In this document: positions 20,815 to 30,599 of the stretch, piece by piece
How the letters are laid out: every line of letters starts with the position of its first letter
Numbering within the stretch: position 1 is the stretch's first letter
Origin: JALORV01 sp963791235
GTDB taxonomy: Bacteria > Pseudomonadota > Gammaproteobacteria > Burkholderiales > Burkholderiaceae_F
Reading direction: 5' to 3'
Length of the DNA: 64,000 nucleotides
Assembly: GCA_963791235.1 (NCBI GenBank)
Contig: CAWBRW010000032.1
Coordinates: 101,922 to 165,921, forward strand
Program-made: the position numbers and the translations under genes
The notes under the pieces: generated by a model
Told to the model about the DNA's origin: nothing
What the model saw: the letters and a program-made list of their open reading frames with translations, nothing else
Databases searched by the model: none

Positions 20815-21324
20815 GTGCGCTCATTCCTCGATCCGCTGTTCAGGCTGCTGGGCGGTCTCGCCGCGTTCTTCATCTTCGCGACGCTGGCGATCGAGGTGGT
20901 CAATATCGTCGGTCGGCAGATCGGATTTTCGATGGCCGGCATGGACGCCTATGCCGGCTACTTCCTCGCGGCCGGCTCCTTTCTGGCGATGGGCTATGCG
21001 CTGCGCGAGGGCGATCACATCCGCGTATCCCTGATCCTGCAGCGACTGCACGGCCGTGCACGCTGGTGGATGGAAGTGCTTTGCCTTGTCGTGGCGACAC
21101 TGCTGTCCTGTTATTTCGCGTGGTTCGCGGCGCGGCTGGTCTGGGGTTCGTATTCGTTCAACGACATCTCGCAGAACGTCGATGCGACGCCATTGTGGAT
21201 TCCGCAACTCGCGATGGCCATCGGCCTGGCCGGCCTCGCGCTCGCATTCATCGAGCAGCTCGTTTACGTCCTGTGGTACCGGAAGCTTCCGCCGCAGGCT
21301 GAAGAGACCGCCAACGTCGAGTAA
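20815..21324 (+). CDS. dctQ: TRAP transporter small permease DctQ
   Basis: 169-residue four-helix membrane protein of the DctQ family, the small subunit that joins the binding protein to the large permease. Four hydrophobic segments can be counted, with the loop REGDHIRVSLIL and the YSFNDISQNVDATPLWIPQLAM segment typical of this family. It starts with GTG at 20815 after AGGA. It is 5 bases from dctM, in the order dctP-dctQ-dctM. Confidence 0.93.
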   Translation: MRSFLDPLFRLLGGLAAFFIFATLAIEVVNIVGRQIGFSMAGMDAYAGYFLAAGSFLAMGYALREGDHIRVSLILQRLHGRARWWMEVLCLVVATLLSCYFAWFAARLVWGSYSFNDISQNVDATPLWIPQLAMAIGLAGLALAFIEQLVYVLWYRKLPPQAEETANVE

Positions 21325-21329
21325 GCGCC

Positions 21330-22628
21330 GTGGGAACCCTTACCGCCCTTCTTCTGATCATCGCGCTCTTCGTCATCCTCGGCGCGGGCGTGTGGATCGG
21401 CATTGCGGTACTGGGGGTGGCGTGGCTCGGCATGGAGCTCTTCACGACGCGGCCCGGCGGGGATGCGCTGGCGCTGACGGTGTGGGGATCGCTGTCGAGC
21501 TGGACGCTGACCGCGCTACCGCTGTTCATCTGGATGGGCGAGATCCTGCTGAAGACGCGCCTGTCGGAAGGCATGTTCCGCGGCCTGGCGCCATGGCTGC
21601 AATGGCTTCCCGGACGGCTGCTTCATACCAACATCATCGGCTGCACGATCTTCGCGGCGGTATCGGGCTCGTCGGCGGCGACCTGCGCGACGGTCGGCAA
21701 GATCACGCTGCCGGAACTGAAGAAGCGCGGCTACCCCGAGCAGATCTCGATCGGCTCGCTCGCCGGCGCCGGCACGCTCGGCCTGCTGATCCCGCCGTCG
21801 ATCATCATGATCGTCTATGGCGTCGCTGCCGATGTGTCGATTGGCAAGCTCTTCATTGCCGGCGTCATCCCGGGCCTGATGCTTGCCGCCCTGTTCATGG
21901 GGTACACGATCTTCTGGGCCTTGCGGAACCGTGACCAGGTACCGCCGGCCGACATCCGCATGAACTTGTCGCAGAAGCTCGCTGAGTCGCGCCACCTGAT
22001 CCCGGTCGTCCTGCTGATCGTCGTGGTGCTGGGGTCGATCTATCTCGGCGTTGCCACGGCCACGGAAGCCGCGGCGCTCGGCGTCGTCGGCGCGCTGATC
22101 CTGTCGGCCGCGCAGCGGACGCTTACCTGGCCGACATTCCGCGACTCGCTGATGGCAGCGACGCGGCTCTACTGCATGATCGCGCTGATCCTCGCCGGCT
22201 CGGCGTTCCTTTCACTTTCGATGGGCTTCATTGGATTGCCCCGGCAGCTCGCCGAGATGATCGGCGCACTGCAGCTCTCGCCGTTCGGGCTGATCATGCT
22301 GCTGATGGTGTTCTTCATCGTGCTCGGCTGCTTCCTCGACGGCATTTCGATGGTCGTGCTGACCATGGCGGTGCTGCTGCCGACGCTGCAGACGGCCAGC
22401 ATCGACCTGCTGTGGTTCGGCGTCTTCATCGTCCTCGTCGTCGAAATGGCGCAGATCACGCCGCCGGTCGGCTTCAACCTCTTCGTGCTGCAGGGCATGA
22501 CCCGGCGGCAGATCAACACAATCGCGGTGGCGGCCTTCCCGTACTTCGTGATGATGTTGATCGCGGTGCTGCTGATCTGGTTTTTCCCGCAGCTCGTCAC
22601 CGCGCTGCCCTCACAAATGAAGCTCTAG
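21330..22628 (+). CDS. dctM: TRAP transporter large permease DctM
   Basis: 432-residue ion-coupled permease with about twelve hydrophobic segments. Family markers include AAVSGSSAATCATVGKI (conserved SGSSAA loop), GTLGLLIPPSIIMIVYG, and QITPPVGFNLFVLQG near the C-terminus. Starts with GTG at 21330, immediately after dctQ. Intact. It completes the TRAP system and is followed after 61 bases by a D-amino-acid dehydrogenase-like gene on the same strand, possibly cotranscribed. Confidence 0.95.
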   Translation: MGTLTALLLIIALFVILGAGVWIGIAVLGVAWLGMELFTTRPGGDALALTVWGSLSSWTLTALPLFIWMGEILLKTRLSEGMFRGLAPWLQWLPGRLLHTNIIGCTIFAAVSGSSAATCATVGKITLPELKKRGYPEQISIGSLAGAGTLGLLIPPSIIMIVYGVAADVSIGKLFIAGVIPGLMLAALFMGYTIFWALRNRDQVPPADIRMNLSQKLAESRHLIPVVLLIVVVLGSIYLGVATATEAAALGVVGALILSAAQRTLTWPTFRDSLMAATRLYCMIALILAGSAFLSLSMGFIGLPRQLAEMIGALQLSPFGLIMLLMVFFIVLGCFLDGISMVVLTMAVLLPTLQTASIDLLWFGVFIVLVVEMAQITPPVGFNLFVLQGMTRRQINTIAVAAFPYFVMMLIAVLLIWFFPQLVTALPSQMKL

Positions 22629-22689
22629 CCCGGACCATGTCGGCGCGCGGCTACAATCCGCGCCGCCCGGATTTCACAGAAGAAGATTC

Positions 22690-23953
22690 ATGCGCGTTGT
22701 CGTGGTGGGTGCCGGCATCATCGGCGTCTGCACTGCTTATGCCCTTCGTCGCGCAGGCTTCGACGTCACGGTGCTGGAACGCCGCTCCGGCGTCGCCCAG
22801 GAAGGCAGTTTCGCCAATGCCGGCGTCATGGCCCCCGGCTATGTCGGTCCGTGGGCTTCGCCCGGCATGCCTAAGAAAGTGCTTTCGTACCTGCTGCGCC
22901 CCGAGGCCCCCGTCATCTTCCGGCCGTCGCTCGACCCGGCCCTGTGGCGCTGGCTGCGTCGCTGGCTGCGCGAGTGCGACCTCGAGCGCTATCGGCGCAA
23001 TCGCGCGCGCATGCAGCGGCTGGCGTTCTACAGCCAGGCCGAACTGCGCGTGCTGCGCACGGCGCATGCGCTCGACTACGAACAGGCCACCGGTTACCTG
23101 CAGCTCTTTCGCACGGAACCGGAACTGGAGGCGTCGGCGGCCGCGCGCGCGCTGCTGGCCGAACTGGGCGTGCGGCACTCGCTGCTCGACTCCGGGCAGT
23201 GCCGGGCGCTCGAGCCGGCGCTGCACCCCGCGACGGTGCTGGCTGGCGGCGTGCATCTGCCCGACGACGAGACCGGCAATTGCGCCTACTTCGCGCATCA
23301 GCTGAAGGACATCGCGATCCGCGACGGCGTCGAGTTCCGTTTCGGTGTCGACGTGAGCGGCTTCGAGATGGCGCTCGGCCGCGTCGACGCGCTGGCGACG
23401 TCCGCCGGCCCGTTGCGCGCCGACAGCTTACGTCCTCGCGGGCGGTGTCGACAGCGCACCGTTGCTGGCGCGCGTCGGCATTCGCGTGCCGCTGCTCGCC
23501 GTCAAGGGCTACTCGGCAACGGCGCCCATCACGGCGTTCGAGCATGCGCCGTTCCTCAGCGTGATGGACGAGACCTACAAGGTCGCGATCACGCGCATGG
23601 GTAACCGGATGCGCGTCGCCGGCACGGCCGAGCTCGGCACGCGGGGCACCGAGCTGCGCGAGAGCGCGTTGCGGACCCTGTTCAAGGTCGCGAGCGATTG
23701 GTTTCCCTATGCCGCGAGTTACCGGCAGGGGAAGTTCTGGGTCGGCGCGCGGCCGATGCTGCCGGACGGTCCGCCGGTACTGGGCCGCACTCCCGTCAGC
23801 AACCTGTTCCTCAACATCGGCCACGGCTCGAGCGGCTGGGTCATGGCGACCGGTTCCGGGCGCATCCTCGCCGACGTGATCGCCGGCCGCGAACCGGCCA
23901 TCGACCTCGAAGGCTTGACGCTGGACAGGTACCTGGGCGGCGCGTCCGCCTAG
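22690..23953 (+). CDS. D-amino-acid dehydrogenase-like FAD oxidoreductase (DadA), one frameshift
   Basis: 420-residue flavoprotein of the DAO family. The N-terminal FAD-binding Rossmann motif is VVVGAGIIGVCTAYALRRAG. The C-terminal region has WVGARPMLPDGPPVLGRT and NIGHGSSGWVMATGSGR, characteristic of DadA. An extra T at 23428-23429 splits the frame; removing it gives a continuous protein of normal length. DadA-type enzymes deaminate D-amino acids at the membrane. Location after a TRAP operon and near a hydantoinase-type enzyme fits a catabolic cluster, but the substrate is not determined. Confidence 0.88.
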
Positions 23954-23962
23954 CCTTGCCTC

Positions 23963-25426
23963 ATGGGCCGCTGCCTTTACCGCGTCGATGAACTGCGTGC
24001 GATCGAACGCGCTGCGCAGGCGCAGTTGCCTGCCGGCACCCTGATGGCGCGGGCGGGACGCGCTGCGGCCGACTGGATTGGCGAGCATCACGGACGCGGC
24101 GCACGATCGTTCTGCGTCGTCTGTGGTCCGGGCAACAACGGTGGCGATGGCTTTGTCGTCGCCAACGAGTTGAGCGAACGCGGCCACGAGGTGGTCTGCG
24201 TGCTGCTCGGCGCCGCCCGTCCGACAGCCGACGACGCACGCGAGGCACACGCCCGCTGGATCGCAAGCGGCGGTCGCGTGCTGTCCTCACTGCCGACCGA
24301 GGCGCGCTTCGAGGCCGTCATCGATGCGATGTTCGGCATCGGCCTGGCGCGACCGCTGTCCGGTGACTTCCTCGCGGCGAGCGAGTGGCTCAACCGGCAT
24401 GCGCCGGTCGTCGCGATCGACGTACCGAGCGGTCTCGATGCCGACACCGGTGCCTGGGTGGGTGGCGTGGCTGGCGTGATGGCATCGGCAACGATCACGT
24501 TCATCGGCGACAAGCCCGGCCTGCATACCGCCGCTGGAGTCGATGCCGCCGGCACCGTCGTCGTGGAACCGATCGGCGTCAACGCGACGCCCGGTCACGG
24601 TGTGCTGCTGGACGCGTCCGACCTGACTCCGGTCGTGCAGCGGCGCCGCCGCGATTCGCACAAGGGCACGTTCGGCAACGTGCTGGTGCTGGGCGGCGGC
24701 CGCGGCATGGTGGGTGCCGCGCTGCTCGGCGGGCGCGCCGCGCTGCGGCTCGGCGCGGGACGCGTCTACGTCGACGCGATCGGCGCGCCCGACTTCCGTG
24801 TCGATCCTGTCCAGCCGGAGTTGATGTTCCGCGGCCTCTCGGAACTGGACGAGTTGCAGGCCATCGTCGTCGGCTGCGGGCTGGGCATGAGTGACGACGC
24901 GCGCACCGCGCTCGCCGCCGCGCTCGAACGCCGCGTCGCACTTGTCATCGATGCCGACGCGCTCAACCTGATCGCCGCCGACGCGTCACTGCAGCAGCGC
25001 CTGCATCAACATCCGGCGGCGATCATCCTTACCCCTCACCCACTTGAAGCGGCACGCCTGCTCGGATGCAGCGTCATCGACGTGCAGCAGGATCGCATCG
25101 CCGCTGCCCGGCAGCTCGCTGCACGCTTCAACGCGATCGTCATCCTCAAAGGCGCCGGCAGCGTGCTTGCGCGCCCGGACGGCGCCTATGCGATCAACCC
25201 GACCGGTTCGCCCGCCCTCGCCACGGCAGGAACCGGGGATGTACTGGCTGGCATGCTGGGCGCCTTCTTGGCGCAGGGCTTCGATGCGTGGGACGCCGCG
25301 ATCGCTTCCACGTGGCTGCACGGGCGCGCGGCCGATGACGGACCGGATATTGGTCTGGTGGCCGGTGAGGTCGCGCCGCGCGCGGCCGAGGTGCTTGGAC
25401 GTCTGCGCGCCGGACTTAGTGCCTGA
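23963..25426 (+). CDS. nnr: Bifunctional NAD(P)HX epimerase / ADP-dependent dehydratase
   Basis: 487-residue metabolite-repair enzyme fixing hydrated NADH and NADPH. The N-terminal YjeF_N epimerase domain (about 1-215) has CGPGNNGGDGFVVA. The C-terminal ribokinase-like dehydratase domain (about 225-487) has the nucleotide motif TAGTGDVLAGMLG. This is the full fused form common in proteobacteria. It begins 9 bases after the dadA-like stop and its end overlaps the end of the convergent ybbA gene by 11 bases. Confidence 0.95.
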   Translation: MGRCLYRVDELRAIERAAQAQLPAGTLMARAGRAAADWIGEHHGRGARSFCVVCGPGNNGGDGFVVANELSERGHEVVCVLLGAARPTADDAREAHARWIASGGRVLSSLPTEARFEAVIDAMFGIGLARPLSGDFLAASEWLNRHAPVVAIDVPSGLDADTGAWVGGVAGVMASATITFIGDKPGLHTAAGVDAAGTVVVEPIGVNATPGHGVLLDASDLTPVVQRRRRDSHKGTFGNVLVLGGGRGMVGAALLGGRAALRLGAGRVYVDAIGAPDFRVDPVQPELMFRGLSELDELQAIVVGCGLGMSDDARTALAAALERRVALVIDADALNLIAADASLQQRLHQHPAAIILTPHPLEAARLLGCSVIDVQQDRIAAARQLAARFNAIVILKGAGSVLARPDGAYAINPTGSPALATAGTGDVLAGMLGAFLAQGFDAWDAAIASTWLHGRAADDGPDIGLVAGEVAPRAAEVLGRLRAGLSA

Positions 25427-26132
25427 CGACGCGCCCCGCGGCCAGCTCAATGCTGCGCGCGCAGCGACTCGCGATGCCCGCGTCGTGCGTGACCAGCACC
25501 AGCGTCGAGCCGCGTTCGCGGTTCAGTTCGAACATCAGGTCGATGACAGCCTCGCCGGTGCGCGCATCGAGGCTGCCTGTGGGCTCGTCTGCGAGCAGCA
25601 GCGGCGGACGCAGCACAAACGCCCGCGCCAGCGCGACGCGCTGCTGCTCTCCACCGCTCAGATACTTCGGATAGTGCGACAGGCGTTCGCCAAGGCCCAC
25701 GCGGGCAAGCAGCCCCCGTGCGGCCGCCACCGGGTCCTCGCCCTCGGGCGTTCGCCCGGTGAGTTCCAGCGGCAGCAGAACGTTCTCGAGCGCCGTCAGG
25801 TGCGGCAACAGCTGGAACGACTGGAATACAAAACCGATCGAGCGCGCCCGCAATGCCGCGCGTCCATCCTCGTCGAGGGCGAACATCGACTCGCCGAAGA
25901 TCTTTACCTGGCCCGACGTCGGAACATCGAGGCCCGCAAGCAGTCCGAGCAGCGTGGACTTGCCCGAGCCCGAGGCCCCGACGATAGCCGCTGTTTCCCC
26001 GGCGGCAATCGCCAGGTTGATATCATCGAGAATCGTCAGGCTGCCCGTGGCATCCTGCACGACCTTGCCGAGGCCTTGCGCCTCCACCGCGATGTTCGTC
26101 ACCCGTTCCTCTGCCTCGCGCAGGACCTTCAT
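25416..26132 (-). CDS. ybbA: ABC transporter ATP-binding protein, YbbA/LolD type
   Basis: 238-residue ATPase with Walker A GASGSGKST, Q-loop, signature YLSGGEQQRVALARAF and Walker B LLLADEPTGSLD. It belongs to the MacB/LolD/YbbA group that energises lipoprotein or cell-envelope export rather than import. The divergent partner tesA matches the ybbA-tesA arrangement of many proteobacteria. The expected FtsX-like permease (YbbP) is not next to it: nnr lies convergent downstream. The permease may be elsewhere or lost. Confidence 0.9.
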   Translation of the reverse strand: MKVLREAEERVTNIAVEAQGLGKVVQDATGSLTILDDINLAIAAGETAAIVGASGSGKSTLLGLLAGLDVPTSGQVKIFGESMFALDEDGRAALRARSIGFVFQSFQLLPHLTALENVLLPLELTGRTPEGEDPVAAARGLLARVGLGERLSHYPKYLSGGEQQRVALARAFVLRPPLLLADEPTGSLDARTGEAVIDLMFELNRERGSTLVLVTHDAGIASRCARSIELAAGRVVRH

Positions 26133-26148
26133 CCATTCCGTCTGCTCG

Positions 26149-26801
26149 CTGATCCCGGCACTCGCCCTCGTCCGCCACGCGGGGCCCGCCGGAGCGCAAG
26201 CGGCGCCCGCGCCGGATCTCGCATCGGCACGTCCTGTGATACTGGTCGTGGGAGACAGCCTTTCATCGGAATACGGGCTGCCACGCGGGACGGGATGGGT
26301 GCAGTTGCTGGGCGATCGTCTTCGCAGCCACCGTTTCGATTATACGGTCGTCAATGCGAGCATCAGCGGTGAAACCACGAGTGGTGGTCGCACTCGTTTA
26401 CCCGCATTGCTGAAGCAGCACCGTCCGGCCGTTGTCATCCTCGAGCTCGGGGCAAACGACGGCCTGCGCGGACTGCCGTTGAACACCATGCGCGACAACC
26501 TGGCGGCAATGGCGAAAGCCAGCCTGGCCGCCGGCGCGCGCGTGCTGCTGGTCGGCGTGCGCGTGCCGCCCAATTACGGGCGCGACTACTCGGACAAATT
26601 CTTCGAGTCTATTCGCCAGCGTGGCGCGCGAGTTGCGCGTGCCGTTGGCGCCGTTCCTGCTCGACGGCTTCGCGGAGTCCCTTACGTATTTCCAGGCCGA
26701 CCGCATCCATCCGAACGAGGCCGCGCAGACGCGCATGCTGGACAACGTCTGGCCACACCTTGAAGCCCCTGCTTCGCGCTGGCGCGACCAAGGCGCGATG
26801 A
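26149..26801 (+). CDS. tesA: Arylesterase / acyl-CoA thioesterase I TesA (SGNH hydrolase), two frameshifts
   Basis: GDSL/SGNH esterase: block I VVGDSLSSEYG (Ser), block III LGANDGLRG, block V ADRIHPN (Asp-x-x-His). One extra base near 26608-26614 and another near 26762 join three frames into a roughly 216-residue protein ending PHLKPLLRAG and stopping at 26801. No ATG, GTG or TTG lies in frame before the signal-like segment, so the start at 26149 (CTG) is a placeholder. A further error near the 5' end is possible. The stop overlaps the selU ATG. Divergent from ybbA, as expected. Confidence 0.8.
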
Positions 26802-27857
26802 GACCGGATCGCGACGTGGTCGAGGCTACTGAGGCGCTGCAGGACCTCGACGCCTATGACACGGTGATCGACGTGCGCAGCGAGGGCGAGTACGCCGAGG
26901 ACCACGTGCCCGGCGCCCTCAGCTGTCCGGTGCTCAGTAACGCAGAGCGCAGCGAAGTCGGCACGATGGACCGGCAGCAGTCGTCGTTCGAGGCGCGGCG
27001 GCGCGGTGCGGCGCTGGTCGCGCGCAACATCGCGCGCCATCTGGAAACCACATTCGCCGACAAGCCGCGTGACTGGCGCCCGCTGGTCTACTGCTGGCGC
27101 GGCGGCAATCGCAGCGGTGCCATGACGCACATCCTCGCGCCGCGTCGGGTGGAAGGCGGTTCAGCTGCGAGGAGGCTATCGCGCCTACCGCCGCGCGGTG
27201 ATCCAGCAGCTCGACGTTCTCCCGGGCCGCCTGCCGTTCCGCGTGATCTGCGGTGCCACGGGCAGCGGCAAGAGCCGCTTGCTGCAGCAGCTGGCCGAGG
27301 CCGGAGCCCAGGTGCTCGACCTCGAAGCGCTTGCCTGCCATCGCGGCTCCGTGCTGGGCGGCCTGCCCTCCCAGCCTCAGCCCGGACAGAAGCACTTCGA
27401 GTCGCTGCTCTGGGACCGACTGCGCCGTTTCGACGCAACGAGGCCTGTCTACGTGGAGTCGGAAAGCCGCAAGGTCGGCAGCCTGCGCGTGCCCGACGCC
27501 CTGCTCGCGCGCATGCGCGAGTCACCGTGCGTGCGACTGGACGTCAAGCTCGACGTGCGCGTTCGCCTGCTGCGCGACGAGTACGCACACTTCGAGCGCG
27601 ATCCGGTCTCGTTGCTGACACAACTCGATTGCCTCGTGCCATTGCACGGCCACGAACGGATCAATCAATGGAAGGCGCTGGCCGAGGCCCGGTCGTGGGA
27701 CCGGATGGTCGAGCAACTGCTGGTCGAGCACTACGACCCGGCGTACTCCAAGTCGATTGCCCGCAACTTCAGGCAGGCCGCCGATGCCCGGATCATTTCC
27801 GTCGCGTCTGACGCGCATACGGCCTACGCAGCGGCAGCACGCGAACTGATCGGCTGA
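26798..27857 (+). CDS. selU: tRNA 2-selenouridine synthase SelU, one frameshift
   Basis: About 352 residues. The N-terminal rhodanese domain carries DVRSEGEYAEDHVPGA and catalytic cysteine in VYCWRGGNRSG. The C-terminal P-loop domain has CGATGSGKSR. It converts 2-thiouridine at tRNA wobble positions through a geranylated intermediate to 2-selenouridine. The frame breaks at 27140-27141; dropping one C restores ILARVGWKAVQLRGGYRAYR, the family consensus. ATG at 26798 overlaps the tesA stop. It is not next to selD in this window. Convergent with ppiD. Confidence 0.9.
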
Positions 27858-27880
27858 CCCGTCGGGTCAACCGACCGCGA

Positions 27881-29815
27881 TCACTTCGTCGAGGCTTTGT
27901 CGTCGGCCGTCGGAGCTTTCGCCGGCTCGCGCTTGAATTCCGGCTTGAGCACGGTGGCCTTGTGCCGGACGCGCAGGCCTTCTGCATATGCCACCTCGTC
28001 GGCGGCGGCGACCTGACGCTGCAGGGCACTCCGCTCGGCCTCGCGCTGGGCCGGCAATTGCGCCGCGGCCTCCTTGGCCGAAATGACGTTGGCGATCAGG
28101 AAACCCGCACCCTCGACCTCCGCACCAACGTAGGTCGGCAGCTTGTCGGCGCGAGTGAGCAGCACTTCGTTCAGCAGGTTCTGCGGCAAGCCCTGTGGGG
28201 CACGCCGCGACACCGTGATCGCCGGCGAGAAGCCCGCCTCGTTCGTTTGCTTGCGCAATTCGGCGAGCTTCTCGACGCCCGCGGCGCGCGCCAGTTTGGC
28301 GGCTTCGTCCCGCTCCAGGCGCTGGCGGATCGCCGCCTTCACTTCGTCCAGCGGACGCACCGCGGCCGGCCGGTGATCGACGACCCGCGCTGCGACCAAC
28401 GTGTTGGGGGCGACTTCGATCGCCTGCGTGTTGCGGCGATTCTTTACGGCGTCTTCGGCGAACAGAGCCTCGACGATCCGCTGGTTCAGCACCTGCGGCT
28501 GACCGGGCGCCGCCGGCGGCACGGTACGTGTGACGTTGTCCTGAGTGGCGATCTTGAGTCCGAGCTTGTCGGCCGCCGGCTGCAGCGAGTCGGATTGCTC
28601 GTACACGAGGTTCGTGAACTGCTCGGCCGCCTCGGCATAGCGCTTCTGCGCCTGCTGGGTGCGCAGGTCCTTCTCGATCTCGGCGCGCACCTCGGCGAGC
28701 GGCTTGGCCTCGGCCGGCTTGATCTCGGTGACGCGGATAACGTGGAAACCGAAATCGGTCTCGACGACTTCGCTGGTCTCACCGACCTTCAGCTTGAACG
28801 CTGCGTCCTCGAACGGCTTCACCATCATGCCCTTGCCGAAGAAACCCAGGTCGCCCCCTTGCGCCGCGGACCCCGGGTCCTTGGACTGCTCCTTCGCGAT
28901 CTTTGCGAAATCGCCCGGATTCGCTTTCAGCGCGGTCAAGATGCCTTCCGCCTTCTTGCGCGCCGCGGCCTTGTCGCCGCCCTCGGCCGCGATCAGGATG
29001 TGGCTCGCACGCCGCTGCTCTTCTGTGCCGTAACGACCCTTGTTCTGCTCGTAGAACGCCTTGATGTCCGCATCCGACACGGCCGCCTGCGCGGCCAGTG
29101 AATCGGCGCTGAGCACGAGGTATTCGACCTTGACGTTCTCCGGCGTCTCAAAGTTGCTCTTGTGGCTGTCGTAGAACGCACTGACCTGCGCGTCCGTGAC
29201 CGATACCTTGGACAGGTACTGCTCGGCGCGGAGCGGCAGGATCCGCACTTCACGCTGCTCGAGCAGCACGCGATCGATGCGCTCGGCCACCTGGTTCGGA
29301 ACGATCGCCGAGTCCAGCACCGCCTGCACCAGCATCTGTTTGCGCAAGTCGGCGCGCACACGTTCCTCGAACTGCTGCTCGCTCAGGCCCTGTGCCGCCA
29401 CGTAAGCGCGATAGCGCTCCAGGCTGAATTTGTTGTCGTCCTGGAACGCCGGGACATTGGCGAGCACTCGGCGGAGCTGGTCGTTCGTGACGATGAGGTT
29501 GCCCCGATCCACTTCCCGCGACAGAGCACGATCGATGATCAGGCCGTCGAGGATCGCCGCGCGGCCGTCCTGGGTGTCCAGCATCTTCGGATCGAACTCG
29601 GGTCCGAACTGCTTTCGCAGCCGCTCGACACGCTCGCGTTGCGCGAAGTCGAATTCCTGCTGCGTGATCGGCACGCCGTCGACCGTTGCCAGCGCGCCTT
29701 CGCCGGAAACAAAGCTGTTGTAGCCCTGGATGCCGAAGAAGACAAACGAGGGAAAGATCAGCACCAGCATGAAGAACATCAGCCAGCGGCGATGTGAGCG
29801 GATCGAATCAAACAT
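27881..29815 (-). CDS. ppiD: Membrane-anchored periplasmic folding factor PpiD
   Basis: 644 residues: a short cytoplasmic N-terminus, one transmembrane anchor (about residues 12-30, LMFFMLVLIFPSFVFFG), SurA_N-like chaperone helices, a parvulin rotamase domain (YGTEEQRRASHILI to FGFHVIRVTEI) and a C-terminal chaperone region. PpiD interacts with the Sec translocon and helps newly exported proteins. The locus tig-clpP-clpX-lon-hupB-ppiD with two tRNAs before ppiD matches other betaproteobacteria. A strong terminator separates it from tRNA-Asp upstream, so it likely has its own promoter within 29816-29847 or by readthrough. Confidence 0.96.
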   Translation of the reverse strand: MFDSIRSHRRWLMFFMLVLIFPSFVFFGIQGYNSFVSGEGALATVDGVPITQQEFDFAQRERVERLRKQFGPEFDPKMLDTQDGRAAILDGLIIDRALSREVDRGNLIVTNDQLRRVLANVPAFQDDNKFSLERYRAYVAAQGLSEQQFEERVRADLRKQMLVQAVLDSAIVPNQVAERIDRVLLEQREVRILPLRAEQYLSKVSVTDAQVSAFYDSHKSNFETPENVKVEYLVLSADSLAAQAAVSDADIKAFYEQNKGRYGTEEQRRASHILIAAEGGDKAAARKKAEGILTALKANPGDFAKIAKEQSKDPGSAAQGGDLGFFGKGMMVKPFEDAAFKLKVGETSEVVETDFGFHVIRVTEIKPAEAKPLAEVRAEIEKDLRTQQAQKRYAEAAEQFTNLVYEQSDSLQPAADKLGLKIATQDNVTRTVPPAAPGQPQVLNQRIVEALFAEDAVKNRRNTQAIEVAPNTLVAARVVDHRPAAVRPLDEVKAAIRQRLERDEAAKLARAAGVEKLAELRKQTNEAGFSPAITVSRRAPQGLPQNLLNEVLLTRADKLPTYVGAEVEGAGFLIANVISAKEAAAQLPAQREAERSALQRQVAAADEVAYAEGLRVRHKATVLKPEFKREPAKAPTADDKASTK

Positions 29816-29847
29816 GGTGGCTCTCGATCGTCATGGGCAGGAACAAC

Positions 29848-29873
29848 AAAAAAGGCGAACTCGCGTTCGCCTT
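29848..29873 (-). terminator. Intrinsic terminator after tRNA-Val/tRNA-Asp
   Basis: Read on the minus strand: 9-bp stem (29865-29873 with 29852-29860), four-base loop, then a run of six T. It lies 8 bases after the tRNA-Asp CCA end and before ppiD. Confidence 0.88.
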
Positions 29874-29880
29874 CATCGTA

Positions 29881-29957
29881 TGGCGGAGTGGACGGGACTC
29901 GAACCCGCGACCCCCGGCGTGACAGGCCGGTATTCTAACCAACTGAACTACCACTCC
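29881..29957 (-). tRNA. tRNA-Asp (anticodon GTC)
   Basis: 77 bases including encoded CCA. The acceptor stem GGAGTGG pairs with CCACTCC, anticodon loop CTGTCAC gives GTC, and the T loop is TTCGAGT. It sits with tRNA-Val between hupB and ppiD. Confidence 0.97.
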
Positions 29958-30000
29958 CCGCGGTACAGCCAATGCTGCGCTGGCTCGCCAAGTCGCTCGT

Positions 30001-30076
30001 TGGTGGGTGCTGAGAGGCTCGAACTCCCGACCTACGCCTTGTAAGGGCGCCGCTCTACCAGCTGAGCTAAGCACCC
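30001..30076 (-). tRNA. tRNA-Val (anticodon TAC)
   Basis: 76 bases including encoded CCA. Acceptor stem GGGTGCT with AGCACCC, anticodon loop CTTACAA gives TAC, T loop TTCGAGC. Transcribed before tRNA-Asp, 43 bases apart. Confidence 0.97.
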
Positions 30077-30145
30077 GTGCGTCGCAGACGGTTCGGGCCA
30101 GTTGCGCCCGTTCCGACCGCAGCGGCTACTTGGCTGCGAAGCCCG

Positions 30146-30418
30146 TCAGTTTACCGAATCTTTCAAGGCCTTGCCAGGACGGAACTTCACGACCTTCGCA
30201 GCCTTGATCTTGATCGGCTCGTTGGTGCGGGGGTTGCGGCCCGTGCGCGCCGCTCGCTTGCCTACCGAGAAGGTGCCGAATCCGACCAGTGTCACCGCAT
30301 TGCCCTTGCGGAGGCTTCCCCGGATGCCGCCGACAATTGCTTCGAGGGCCCGACCCGCCGCGGCTTTGGAAATGTCCGCTTGTTTGGCGATGTGGTCGAT
30401 CAACTCTGTCTTGTTCAC
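30146..30418 (-). CDS. hupB: DNA-binding protein HU
   Basis: 90-residue nucleoid protein. The conserved core GFGTFSVGKRAARTGRNPRTNEPIKI includes the beta-arm with the intercalating-proline region RNPRT, and it ends VKFRPGKALKDSVN. The GTG at 30418 is chosen as start: it gives VNKTELIDHIAKQ, the standard HU N-terminus, and follows GAGGGGG by 6 bases. The position downstream of lon is typical for hupB. A sigma-70-like promoter is visible about 105 bases upstream. Confidence 0.97.
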   Translation of the reverse strand: MNKTELIDHIAKQADISKAAAGRALEAIVGGIRGSLRKGNAVTLVGFGTFSVGKRAARTGRNPRTNEPIKIKAAKVVKFRPGKALKDSVN

Positions 30419-30522
30419 GTAAACCCCCTCTTTCAAATTCGCCTTGGAGATCAGCGCGCGGCGGCCGTCGCACGAAAGTTTTGTTTTTGTCGACCAGGGA
30501 GCGCTTCGGAAGTTGGAAGGCT

Positions 30523-30551
30523 ATTCAACCGCGCAGCTATGGCAGTGTCAA
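30523..30551 (-). promoter_or_regulatory. Candidate sigma-70 promoter of hupB
   Basis: On the minus strand TTGACA (30546-30551), exactly 17 bases, then TTGAAT (30523-30528). The -35 is perfect and the -10 matches 4 of 6. It leaves a leader of about 100 bases to the GTG of hupB. Confidence 0.55.
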
Positions 30552-30599
30552 GCGCAAGCGAATGATTTTTTACTCTCTGATCAAGGGTCGATGCGAAGC

